This document shows, one piece after another, positions 35,819-45,800 of a DNA stretch of 64,000 nt; the stretch's first letter is position 1, and the number at the start of each line of letters is the position of its first letter. The notes under the pieces were generated by a model. That model made no database searches, was not told the origin of the DNA, and saw only the letters and a list, made by a program, of their open reading frames with translations. Position numbers and translations under genes: made by a program. Origin of the DNA: Seonamhaeicola sp. (GTDB lineage Bacteria; Bacteroidota; Bacteroidia; Flavobacteriales; Flavobacteriaceae). The stretch is taken from positions 186,001-250,000 of the forward strand of contig NZ_JANQJQ010000043.1 of the NCBI RefSeq assembly GCF_028281565.1, in the 5' to 3' direction.

Positions 35819-37552
35819 ATGAATTATCGTTATTTCAAGAGCATCATAATTATCTGTTTGTTATATGGTTGTGATAAAGAAAAAGAAACCAACTCCGCTT
35901 CAAATGCTTTACAAAATATCATTGATAGCTACCAAAGCCACAAAGGGTATGATGAAGAACAGTTTCCGTTAGGGCTATATACTAAAGCTTATTATAAAGC
36001 TGAAGCAGAGTTTGCAGAGATAAAGTTAAAAGATCTATCAAAAATAGACACTTCTGGTTTAAGTGAAACCGAACGTATTTCGGTAGAACTTTTAGAGTTT
36101 ATTCTTCAAGATAAAATTGACTTTTACAAATTTGAATGTTACTTAAATCCGTTGCTTTCAGATGCCGGTTTTCATATCAATTTGACTTATAATGTTAAAC
36201 CCTTAATGAATTATGATCAGGTAAAAACATACTTAAATAAGTTAAATGCTATTCCGGGGTTTGTAGATCAACATGTTATTAATTTACGGGAAGGTTTGGA
36301 AAAAGGCATATCACAATCCAGGGTAGTCTTTAATGGTTATGAATCTACCTATGAGGACCACATTGTTGAAGATTATAAAGACAGTTATTATTATTCACCA
36401 TTTAAAAACTTACCTGAAGCTTTAACCGAGACCCAAAAAGACTCGGTGTTAATGATAGCTAAAAAAACGATTGAAAATGTGGTAATACCTCAATTCAAAA
36501 GAATAAAAGACTTTTTTGAAACGGAGTATCTTCCAAAAACCAGGACCAGTTTAGGGGCATTAAATTTACCTAATGGTAAAACTTTTTATCAAAATAGAAT
36601 CAATTATTATACAACAAGTACTAAATATACTGCTGATGATATTCATCATATTGGTTTAAAAGAAGTAGCTCGGATAAAAGCAGAAATGCAAAAAATCATT
36701 AAATCCTTAAAGTTTGAAGGAAGCTTTGCAGACTTTTTACAGTTTTTAAGAACCGATGAACAGTTTTATGCCAAAAGTCCAAATGAGTTATTGATGATTG
36801 CCCGGGATATGGCAAAGCGTGCCGATGAGCAATTACCAAAATTTTTTAAAACTTTACCAAGGAAACCTTATGGTGTAGCTCCCGTACCTGATGCTATTGC
36901 ACCTAAGTATACCGGTGGCCGTTATGTGGGCACTTCAAAAAACAGTACCGAGCCGGGCTACTATTGGGTTAATACTTACGATTTGCCTAGCAGAAAGTTG
37001 TATACTTTACCGGCGTTAACTGTTCATGAAGCAGTCCCCGGTCACCATTTACAGGGTAGTTTGAATAATGAGTTGGGGGATAGCATTCCAAAATTCAGAA
37101 AAAAATTGTATCTATCGGCTTACGGTGAAGGTTGGGGGCTATATTCTGAGTTTTTAGCTGACGAAATGGGCATGTACACTACGCCATACGAACAATTCGG
37201 AAAGCTCACTTACGAAATGTGGCGTGCTTGCCGTTTGGTGGTCGATACTGGTATTCATGCCAAAGGGTGGACAAGGGAACAGGTAGTGGAATATATGGCC
37301 TCAAATACGGCGTTGTCAATTTTGGAGATAAACACCGAAACAGACCGTTATATTGCATGGCCAGGCCAAGCTTTGTCTTACAAAATGGGCGAATTAAAAA
37401 TTAGAGAGCTTCGTAAAAAAGCCGAACAGGAATTAGGACAGAAATTTGATATTCGCCAGTTTCATGAAATTATTTTGGAACATGGTACCGTTACCCTGCC
37501 AATTTTAGAAAAAAGAATCAATAAATATATACGGCGAGCAAAGAATGAGTGA
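35819..37552 (+). CDS. DUF885-family peptidase-like lipoprotein
   Basis: This 577-residue DUF885 (PF05960) protein has a short lipoprotein signal (Cys18 in LLYGCDK). The hallmark HEAVPGHH lies at residues 403-410, resembling an HExxH-type zinc motif with an extra histidine. Further typical stretches are YGEGWGLYSEFLADEMG and the C-terminal WPGQALSYKMGELKI. Members are regarded as metallopeptidases or carboxypeptidase-like enzymes, though few are characterised. It is probably periplasmic or outer-membrane attached. It precedes the S9 peptidase gene by 72 bases, in the same orientation, so the pair likely processes the same peptides. Confidence 0.85.
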   Translation: MNYRYFKSIIIICLLYGCDKEKETNSASNALQNIIDSYQSHKGYDEEQFPLGLYTKAYYKAEAEFAEIKLKDLSKIDTSGLSETERISVELLEFILQDKIDFYKFECYLNPLLSDAGFHINLTYNVKPLMNYDQVKTYLNKLNAIPGFVDQHVINLREGLEKGISQSRVVFNGYESTYEDHIVEDYKDSYYYSPFKNLPEALTETQKDSVLMIAKKTIENVVIPQFKRIKDFFETEYLPKTRTSLGALNLPNGKTFYQNRINYYTTSTKYTADDIHHIGLKEVARIKAEMQKIIKSLKFEGSFADFLQFLRTDEQFYAKSPNELLMIARDMAKRADEQLPKFFKTLPRKPYGVAPVPDAIAPKYTGGRYVGTSKNSTEPGYYWVNTYDLPSRKLYTLPALTVHEAVPGHHLQGSLNNELGDSIPKFRKKLYLSAYGEGWGLYSEFLADEMGMYTTPYEQFGKLTYEMWRACRLVVDTGIHAKGWTREQVVEYMASNTALSILEINTETDRYIAWPGQALSYKMGELKIRELRKKAEQELGQKFDIRQFHEIILEHGTVTLPILEKRINKYIRRAKNE

Positions 37553-37624
37553 AAATACTTTTGTTTGTATTGATGACCAAAAGAATCTTTATGCTCACTG
37601 TTTCCCGCTTATTAAAAAAAATAG

Positions 37625-39889
37625 ATGAAATATATAAGTTGCTTAATAGGTGCTTTGTGTTTAGTCATTTCTACAGGAAATGCCCAAAACTTAACTTTAG
37701 AAGATTATAATAGAGCCGTGAGTTTTACTCATGGGAACATCTACAACAAAGCAGTTTTTAATCTTAACACAAAGGCTAATTGGTTTGAAAATGGTAAAGG
37801 CTTTTGGTTTATTGATTATTCAAAAAGAGGAAAAGTCTATAAGGAAGTAAAATTTAATAACTTAAAAGTAGTTTCCTTGTTCAATCATGAAAAATTAGCA
37901 AATGCTTTAGCTGATTTTTTAGATAAAGAAGTTGAACCGAATAATTTGAAGCTTTCTAATATTGAATACGAAAATGAAAGAACATTGGTTTTCAACACTT
38001 TTGGAAAACAATTTACACTGCTTTTAGAGTCTTATCAAATTCAATTAAGAGAAGAAGAAAAAAAGGCAGATGCCAAAAAATTTGAAATAAAATCACCAAA
38101 CGGTAAATGGATTGCTTATACCAAAGACTACAATCTTTTTATAAAATCTACAGTAACAAGTGAAGTACATCAATTAAGTTTTGATGGAAAAAAGAATTAT
38201 GAATATGCCAGTTACTATGGTTGGTACGATAAAATGGAAGGCGAAAGAGGTGAACGTCCAAAACATTTTTCTGTCAATTGGTCCCAGGATTCAAAATGGC
38301 TGGCAACAAATCTGATAGATTTGCAAAATGCTGAAAAAATGTATTTACTGGATTGGAGTATTGATTCCCTGTATAAACCAAAATTATTGTCCTATTATCG
38401 TGGTTCACCGGGAGATACTACAATGGTGCATGTAAAACCTGTATTTTATAATATTGAAAAAAAGCAGGAGGTAAAAACTCAACTTCCTAAAAACACGCAT
38501 ATCAATTCGGTTTCTATACAATGGACAGATAAATCTGGAGTTATTTTAGCAAATTACAGACCCCGTGGTTTTAAAAACGAATTTGTTAAAGAAGTTGATT
38601 TAAATACGGCTACAGAGCGCACTTTAATTCAGGAAATAAGTGATACCAATGTTGATAACTTTAGATTTTGGACTATCAAAGACAAAGAGAAAATTATATT
38701 TCTCTCGGAAAGAAGTGGGTGGCGACAACTTTATAGTTTAGACTTAAAAACAGAAGAGATCATACCACTCACCAACGGGAATTATTACATAAACGATATT
38801 AGTCATATTGATGAAGATGATGGTATAGTTTACTTTCTGGCTTCGGGAAAAGAGGAGGAAAACAATCCATACCATCAGCAGTTGTACAAAGTTACTTTAA
38901 AAGGAAAAACAACGTTGCTTACTTCAGAGAAGCTGCATCACCAGGTATCGTTTTCAAAGGACGGTGCTTATTTTGTGGATAATTTTTCTGCAGTCAATGT
39001 CCCTACTAAAACAGTTTTAAGGGCATCAAAGAACGGTGAGATTTTGGTACATCTAACAGAGGCTGATGCGTCAGAAGTAGAAGAAAAAGGGTGGTTGGCG
39101 CCAGAGCCTTTTCAACTCATAGCCAAAGATGGAAAAACGACCATTTATGGTGCTATTTGGAAACCTTCAAACTTTAACGCTTCAAACTCCTACCCCATAA
39201 TAGATGCTACTTATACGGGGCCACATACCCAGCGTTTTCCAAAATCTTTTGATGTGGCATTTTACAATCAGAGCTTATCCGAGCTTGGTTTTATTGTGAT
39301 GCAGGTTGACGGGTTGGGGTCTTCAGGCCGTTCAAAAGCGTTTCATAATCATTCTTATAAAAACATGGGAAATAATTTGGAAGACCATGTTTTAGCAATT
39401 AAACATTTAGGTGAAAAAAACAGCTGGATTGATATTGATAGGGTAGGTATATTTGGGCATTCTGCAGGGGGATATGATACTGGAAGAGCTATGACCGCTT
39501 TCCCGGACTTTTATAAAGTTGGGGTAGCCAGTTCGGGAGATCATGATTTTAGAATGGAAAAGGCTTGGTGGCCGGAAATGTATCAGGGTTGGCCAATTGA
39601 TGAAACCTATGAGAATGTTTCAAATATAACCAATGCCAAAAACTTAAAGGGAAAGTTACTTTTGGTCCATGGCGGGTTGGATGATAATGTAAACCCCTCG
39701 GCTACCTTTAAATTTGCAGAAGCTTTAATAAATGCAGACAAAGAGTTTGATTTGCTTATCCTCCCTAGCCAACGTCATGGATATGTTGGGAAACACCGGG
39801 ATTATTTCATAAAAAAACGTTGGAATTATTTTGTTGAGCACCTTTTGGGCGAAAAGCCTATTTGGGATTTTAGTTTAAATAGTAAATGA
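37625..39889 (+). CDS. S9-family prolyl oligopeptidase / dipeptidyl peptidase IV-like
   Basis: This 754-residue secreted serine peptidase has a signal peptide (TGNA-QN), an N-terminal DPP-IV-type beta-propeller at about 100-500, and an alpha/beta-hydrolase domain at about 530-745. The triad is Ser613 in GHSAGGYDT, Asp686 in HGGLDDNV and His718 in QRHGY. GHSAGG replaces the GWSYGG typical of DPP-IV, so cleavage preference may differ. S9 enzymes cleave after proline or hydroxyproline, which fits the neighbouring candidate hydroxyproline deaminase. The stop codon overlaps the ATG of the decayed oxidase gene by 4 bases (ATGA, 39886-39889), indicating a former translationally coupled operon. Confidence 0.9.
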   Translation: MKYISCLIGALCLVISTGNAQNLTLEDYNRAVSFTHGNIYNKAVFNLNTKANWFENGKGFWFIDYSKRGKVYKEVKFNNLKVVSLFNHEKLANALADFLDKEVEPNNLKLSNIEYENERTLVFNTFGKQFTLLLESYQIQLREEEKKADAKKFEIKSPNGKWIAYTKDYNLFIKSTVTSEVHQLSFDGKKNYEYASYYGWYDKMEGERGERPKHFSVNWSQDSKWLATNLIDLQNAEKMYLLDWSIDSLYKPKLLSYYRGSPGDTTMVHVKPVFYNIEKKQEVKTQLPKNTHINSVSIQWTDKSGVILANYRPRGFKNEFVKEVDLNTATERTLIQEISDTNVDNFRFWTIKDKEKIIFLSERSGWRQLYSLDLKTEEIIPLTNGNYYINDISHIDEDDGIVYFLASGKEEENNPYHQQLYKVTLKGKTTLLTSEKLHHQVSFSKDGAYFVDNFSAVNVPTKTVLRASKNGEILVHLTEADASEVEEKGWLAPEPFQLIAKDGKTTIYGAIWKPSNFNASNSYPIIDATYTGPHTQRFPKSFDVAFYNQSLSELGFIVMQVDGLGSSGRSKAFHNHSYKNMGNNLEDHVLAIKHLGEKNSWIDIDRVGIFGHSAGGYDTGRAMTAFPDFYKVGVASSGDHDFRMEKAWWPEMYQGWPIDETYENVSNITNAKNLKGKLLLVHGGLDDNVNPSATFKFAEALINADKEFDLLILPSQRHGYVGKHRDYFIKKRWNYFVEHLLGEKPIWDFSLNSK

Positions 39890-40281
39890 GCAAAGACGTC
39901 ATTCTTATAGGTGGAGGTATTATTGGTTTATCGTCTGCTTATTAATCTTCATAAAGAAAAGGGTGTCAGGTTACCGTTATGGATAAGTCTAAATTTTCAG
40001 AAGGTGCATCTTAAATCGATGCGGGTTATATTACATTTAGCCACTTTATTTCTCTTGCAGCATAAATAGCAGCTGTATATCTGCAGGCTCGTTACCTGTA
40101 ATTAAACACTTAACGCTTTCTTATTGTTTCAGACATGATTTTTTCACATAATTTAGTGAAACAAAAGTAGCGTTTGGTACCTGTCACCGGTAAAATAGTT
40201 TCCGAAAATATATCTGATAAAAAAGTGTTCTTAAATTTAGCTCCTTTCACCCGGATAGAACATTTTAATTTTTTAAGGTAA
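39886..40281 (+). pseudogene. remnant of FAD-dependent D-amino-acid (hydroxyproline-type) oxidase
   Basis: The ATG overlaps the upstream stop. The first 20 codons encode a clean dinucleotide-binding start, DVILIGGGIIGLSSAY, then a TAA. The same frame continues as QVTVMDKSKFSEGAS, TAA, IDAGYITFSHFISLAA, TAA, matching the N-terminal 60 or so residues of DadA-like oxidases (AGYLTPSH region). After about 100 unrecognisable bases, 40171-40281 encodes LVPVTGKIVSENISDKK and LAPFTRIEHF. This matches the family's C-terminus (LGPITGKLVSE-like). Intact proteins are about 415 residues, so roughly 310 codons are gone and several in-frame stops are present. The gene is dead. Confidence 0.85.
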
Positions 40282-40522
40282 TTCATTCCAAATAGGGAAT
40301 AAGATTAGAAAATCCTTGGTTCGATTACAAAAACTGAATGGAGGTTTGTTACAAAAAATTATATAGACGACTATAAACAACGATTAATATTTACCTGTTA
40401 GGAGTGAAATAAGACAGGCTATTTAGGGGTTTTCAACAAAAATGCTACTATTTTAATAAAAGTACTTGACGACCAAAAAAGAAATAAACGTACTTGCTAA
40501 GTGTTAAACTAAATAGAGAGCT

Positions 40523-42781
40523 ATGTTTTCAAAATCAAAACCCATCTTCATTTTATTGTTAGTAGTTACTTTAGGATATAATTCTTGTAAAAAAGCTAAG
40601 ATAAATAAGGTTTCAAGTGATTATATTTTAAGTACAGGAGAGCGCTGGGCCGAAAAGCAAGCTAATGCATGGTATGATACCATTCCTTATCCCGTTGGAG
40701 CTAATTATGTGCCTGCTACTTCCATTAACCAATTGGAAATGTGGCAAAATGATACGTTTGATGCTGAGCGAATTAATTTTGAATTAGAAATCGCTTCTAA
40801 AAATGGGTTTAATATAATGCGTGTGTTTTTGCACGATTTAGCCTGGAAACAAGATCCCGAGGGATTTTTTAAAAATGTAGATAAGTATTTAGAGATAGCT
40901 TCAAAAAATGGTATTTACACGATGTTTGTTATTTTTGATGGTGTTTGGAACCCCTACCCAAAAATAGGAAAACAACCAGAGCCAGCGCCTCATGTTCATA
41001 ATTCCGGTTGGGTACAATCTCCTGGTAGGGAAATACTTGAGGATTCAAAAAAGCAAGATGGCTTGAAAGACTATGTTCAAGCCGTGGTTTCCAGATATAG
41101 GAATGACAAGAGGGTTTTGATTTGGGACTTATTTAATGAGCCCGATAATGGCAATGCAGGAAATTTTGGTGGAGATAGCGAAGAACCAGACTTAGAAGGA
41201 GATGAGAAGAGAAAAAGAGCTTTGGAATTATTGGAGAAAACATTTAAATGGGTGAGAGAGATTAATCCAATTCAACCGCTTACTGCGGGTGTGTGGGGCA
41301 AACCTACATGGATTGATAACCCGGATGATATTGAAACATTAAGTCTGCAGGAGTCAGATGTTATTTCCTTTCATTCCTATAAAGATTCTGAAAGCACATC
41401 TAAGATGATTAAAAGTTTACAGAAGTATAACCGCCCTATATTTTGTACCGAATACATGGCGCGTTCAGCAGGTTCAACTTTTGAAGGTATTATGCCCGTT
41501 TTTTACGATAATCGAGTAGCTGCAATAAACTGGGGCTTGTTTAGTGGTAAATCCCAAACAATTTATCCTTGGAGTTCCTGGAAAACAAAGTTTGATAAAG
41601 AACCAGAGCTTTGGTTTCATGATGTTTTTAGGGAAAATGGAGAACCTTTTAACGAAAATGAGATCAAACTAATACAGGAATTTAGCTCAAGGCCTAATAC
41701 ACTTTACAAAAATGTTCCGGAAGTTGCAATTCCTTTCAATAAAGAAGATATAGCAGCAGGATTAAAATCTAGAGATAAAGCTTTGTATATAAAAGATGGT
41801 TGGATAAGAGACCCTTATATTGCTAAAGGTCCGGATGGGAATTATTATTTAACCGGAACAACACCTTTACCTAATGAACCCACAGAAAAGATTGATCCGT
41901 ATAATCTTGGTTTGGGGCAGCAATCTTATGTTGGGTGGAAAGTCCAGGTTTGGAAAAGTAAGGATTTAATATCCTGGGAGAGTTTAAGTACTCCTTATGA
42001 TTTGTATGATGGTATTTGGGATGAAGTTAAGCCTGAGCGCTTTAAAGGAGATGATAAAAATGAATGGCTACTTTGGGCGCCGGAATTACACTGGTTAGGT
42101 GATAAATGGGCATTGGTGCATACAAGCCCTTTTCCTGTTAATGGTGCTAACTTTTCCATTTCAAAAGGAATGGAATTATCAGGCTGGACTAATCCAATGG
42201 GAGCAAAAATAAAAAAGCGTCATGACCCTTCTTTGTTTAAAGATGATGATGGGACTTTATGGATGGTTTGGGGAGCAACACAAATAGCAAAGATTAGACC
42301 GGATTTAACCGATTTTGATTCAAAACCAATAGACATTAGCCCAAGTGGAAAAACAAAAAGTATGGGACACGAAGGGTGTTTAATGATGAAAATTAAAGGA
42401 AAGTATGTATTGTTTGGTACAGGGTGGTCCACAACAAAAATGAGAAGAGGGTCCTATAATCTATACTATGCAACAGCAGACAAAATTGAAGGTCCATACA
42501 GCGAACGGAAATTTGTTGGGCGATTTTTGGGGCACGGGACACCCTTTAAAACAAGAGATGGTAAGTGGTGGTGTACAGCATTTTACAACGCCAATGTTCC
42601 CCCAATTTCCTCAAAGAATGTAGAAGACAGAAACTTGGGTTATACTGCTTATACCATAAATCAAAGAGGGACAACTATAGTGCCGCTTGATGTTTATGTT
42701 GATGAAAAAAACGAATTAATTATTAGAGCTATACCGTCTGAGTATGGAACACCCGGTCCGGATGAATTTCAGAAATTTTAA
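40523..42781 (+). CDS. bifunctional lipoprotein: GH5-like plus GH43-like glycoside hydrolase
   Basis: This 752-residue lipoprotein (Cys22 in YNSCKKA) has two predicted catalytic domains. The first (about 50-395) is a GH5/clan-A-like TIM barrel with acid/base Glu206 in WDLFNEPDN and nucleophile Glu310 in IFCTEYMAR. The second (about 415-750) is a GH43-like five-bladed propeller with a complete triad: Asp430 (IRDPYIAK), Asp568 (RHDPSLF) and Glu617 (GHEGC). Both sites look intact, so it should cleave a backbone and a side chain, or act in two steps on one oligosaccharide, at the outer membrane. The exact GH subfamilies are uncertain. The gene is isolated, convergent with an HTCS gene 112 bases away that may control it. 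Confidence 0.8.
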   Translation: MFSKSKPIFILLLVVTLGYNSCKKAKINKVSSDYILSTGERWAEKQANAWYDTIPYPVGANYVPATSINQLEMWQNDTFDAERINFELEIASKNGFNIMRVFLHDLAWKQDPEGFFKNVDKYLEIASKNGIYTMFVIFDGVWNPYPKIGKQPEPAPHVHNSGWVQSPGREILEDSKKQDGLKDYVQAVVSRYRNDKRVLIWDLFNEPDNGNAGNFGGDSEEPDLEGDEKRKRALELLEKTFKWVREINPIQPLTAGVWGKPTWIDNPDDIETLSLQESDVISFHSYKDSESTSKMIKSLQKYNRPIFCTEYMARSAGSTFEGIMPVFYDNRVAAINWGLFSGKSQTIYPWSSWKTKFDKEPELWFHDVFRENGEPFNENEIKLIQEFSSRPNTLYKNVPEVAIPFNKEDIAAGLKSRDKALYIKDGWIRDPYIAKGPDGNYYLTGTTPLPNEPTEKIDPYNLGLGQQSYVGWKVQVWKSKDLISWESLSTPYDLYDGIWDEVKPERFKGDDKNEWLLWAPELHWLGDKWALVHTSPFPVNGANFSISKGMELSGWTNPMGAKIKKRHDPSLFKDDDGTLWMVWGATQIAKIRPDLTDFDSKPIDISPSGKTKSMGHEGCLMMKIKGKYVLFGTGWSTTKMRRGSYNLYYATADKIEGPYSERKFVGRFLGHGTPFKTRDGKWWCTAFYNANVPPISSKNVEDRNLGYTAYTINQRGTTIVPLDVYVDEKNELIIRAIPSEYGTPGPDEFQKF

Positions 42782-42893
42782 ACAGTATTAATACTATTAG
42801 AGAGAGTTCTTAAGGAATTAAACGGATTTAGGCTTGATGTAAGTTTATACCATGCTATTGAGAAAATAAAATTTATAACAAGAGGGGCATTAT

Positions 42894-45800
42894 TCATGTT
42901 ATTGATTTTTGGAATTGTGTTTTCTCCGTATTAACATATTTAGAAGGAGGCACATTAAAGTGTTTTTTGAATACTTTACTAAAGTAACTAGGTATGTATC
43001 CAACTTTATAAGCAGTTTCTGAAACAGAATAGCCTTCTTCAAGTAAAGTCAATGCTTTATTCATTTTTATTTCTTTAATAAGTTCAGAGGTGCTTTTACC
43101 GGTTATACTTTTTATTTTTAAATGTAAAAGAGAGCGACTAATACCAGCCAGTTTTGATAGTCTTTCAATGGTGAAATCAATATCATTATAGTTAGCTTCT
43201 ATCAAAGATGTGATTTTTATTAGAAAGTCCCTTTTTTGATTGTTATTAGGTAAATCTAAAGAGTCATTATGGGAAACATAAGTAAAATGTTGCTGCAGAC
43301 TTTTATTAGATTCTAATAAATTTCTTACCATGAGATCTAATTCTTTTATATTGAACGGTTTATTCATAATGGCATTGGCACCAACTTCCAGGCCATAAAG
43401 TTTATTTTCCTCATCATTCTGTCCGGTAAGTAAAAGTATTGGAATATGTTTCGTGTTGTCTTTTTCCTTAATTATCTTACATAATCTTAAACCATCCATT
43501 TTGGGCATTTTTATGTCAGAAATGATCATGTCCGGTATTCGTTTTTCTATTTTGGCTAAGGCATCTTTTCCATCTTTTGCCATCATCACTTTGAAGTTTG
43601 ATGAAAAGTGCCTGTGCAGAAAGGTAATTAACTCTTTATTGTCTTCAACTATTAAAATGCATAAATCATGGTTTTTCTTCAACAAGTTGTCGTCAATTAA
43701 GTTAGGTGCCGTTTCCATAACCAAATCGGGGGATATTTCAATATTTTTGTTCCCGTCAATTTGAACGACCTCCGCTTTGTAATTTAAATCAAACAATATA
43801 GGCAATGTGATACGGCATGTAGAGCCCTCTTCTTTTGTGCTGTTGAAAGTCAACGAGCCTTTTAGGAAATCCACCAGGCTCTGAACTAGGGTTAAGCCAA
43901 TGCCTGAACCCAAATTTGAGCTGTTTTCATTTTGATAAAAAGGAATGGCGAAATTCTTTTGATCTTCCATAGAAAACCCTTTTCCGTCATCTTCTATAAT
44001 AATGAGTAATTCATTTAGGTGTTTGGTATTAGCAGAGACTGTCATACTTATCCGGCCATTGTAATCCGTGTTTTTGATAGCATTAGACAGCAAGTTCATG
44101 ATGATGGATTCTACTTTTTCAGCATCAAAAAAGCAAAATAAATGACTGACATCGCATTCAAATTTCGATTTTTGATTTTTATGATTAAACAGGGGGGTAA
44201 AAGCATTAAAAGTGTCTTTTAAAAAAAGAACAATATCTCCTTTTTTCAACTTCAACCTGGCATGATCTGTTTCAATCTTTCTAAACTGAAGCAGTTGTTG
44301 AACAAGATGATGTAGTTTTTGGGCATTTTTTTTGATAGGGATTAATTCTTCAATTTCCGTTAAAGACCTGGAATTCTGGTATAATCTCTCAATTGACGCA
44401 ATTATTAACGTGAGAGGTGTTTTGAATTCATGAGAGATAAAGGTGAAAAAGTTTAATTTATGCCTGTTTATTTCTTTTAATTTTTCTTTTTCCACTTTTT
44501 CTAGTTCCAGGAGGAGGTTTTTGTTCTGAATGAATTTATTCGCCTTGTAGATCAGATAAATGCTAACTAATATTAAAATTGAATAAAAAGTGTATGCCCA
44601 ATTAGTTTTCCAAAAAGGAGCCAGAATGGTTATAAAAAGTTGTCTTTGATAAATAGCAGATTCAGTGGAATAGTCATTTCCTTTAATATGAAATATATAA
44701 TCGCCGGGGGAAAGGTTTGTATAGGTAGCAGAAAGGGATTGCCCAACATTATTCCAATCATTTTCATAACCTTCCAGAAAATAGGAATAGCTTCCTCTTG
44801 AATGATAGTTAAGCTGCGCATACTCAATGGTTATGGCATTTTCATTGTGCTTTAGAACTAAAGTGTCTGTTTTATTAAAACTAATCTTTAAAGGAGAATC
44901 TTTACCAATATCAACGTTTTTGTTAAATAATTTAAGGTTTGTAAAGTGAATTTTTGCAGGGGGTACATTAAAATTTAAACTGTCCGGATGAAAATAGGTT
45001 AGCCCTTTTACAGAACCAAAATACATATAGCCATCACTATCCTTTAAATAAGATTTGTAATTAAATTGATTCGTAGATAACCCGTCAGAAATAGTATAGG
45101 TTTTAAAGGAATTTTTTAATGGATCGTAGAAACACAATCCTGAATTGGTTGATATGAAATAGCCATTTCCGGAATCTTCAAGAATGCCATAAACACTGTT
45201 GTTTGGTAGTCCGTCTTTTTTTGTAAAGGACTTAAATTTTTCATGCTGGCTATGCCATTTTAATAATCCTTGGCTATAAGTGCAAAACCACAAATGTCCG
45301 TTAGAGTCTTCATAAGCACCTGTTATTTCGTTGCCGGGAATGCCATTAATTTTACTGTCTTCGTGGTAATGATCTATTTCGTTGCCATTATTTTTTATCC
45401 TGTAAATTCCCGAACTGGAGGTGCAAATCCACAGGTCTTTATTTTTGCTTTGCAGAATATCGTAAATGAATTGGTCTTTAAAAACTTCAGGTTTATAAAG
45501 AGCGAACTTCTTCGTCAGAAAGCTATAAACATTAAGCCCGTATTGAGTGCCAACCAATATGGAGTCTTTATTTAATTGGAGAATAGAATAGATGTGGTCG
45601 TTGGATATTGTCGAGCTATTGTGCAATTTGTTTTTAAAGACAGTGACTCTGCCGGTTTTATGGTCGTATTTGTTAAGACCGCCTAAAAAAGTGCCGATCC
45701 AAATATCGCCTTTGTGATCCTCCATGAGAGCGTGTATATTGTTACTGCTTATGGTATTTGCTTTTTGCGGTTCCTGCCTGATGTGTTTAAAAGACTTTTT

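Noticed and set aside
40282-40522. Further coding remnants after the oxidase pseudogene
   Set aside because: Short readable stretches occur in several frames, but I could not match them to any family or keep a frame beyond about 30 codons.
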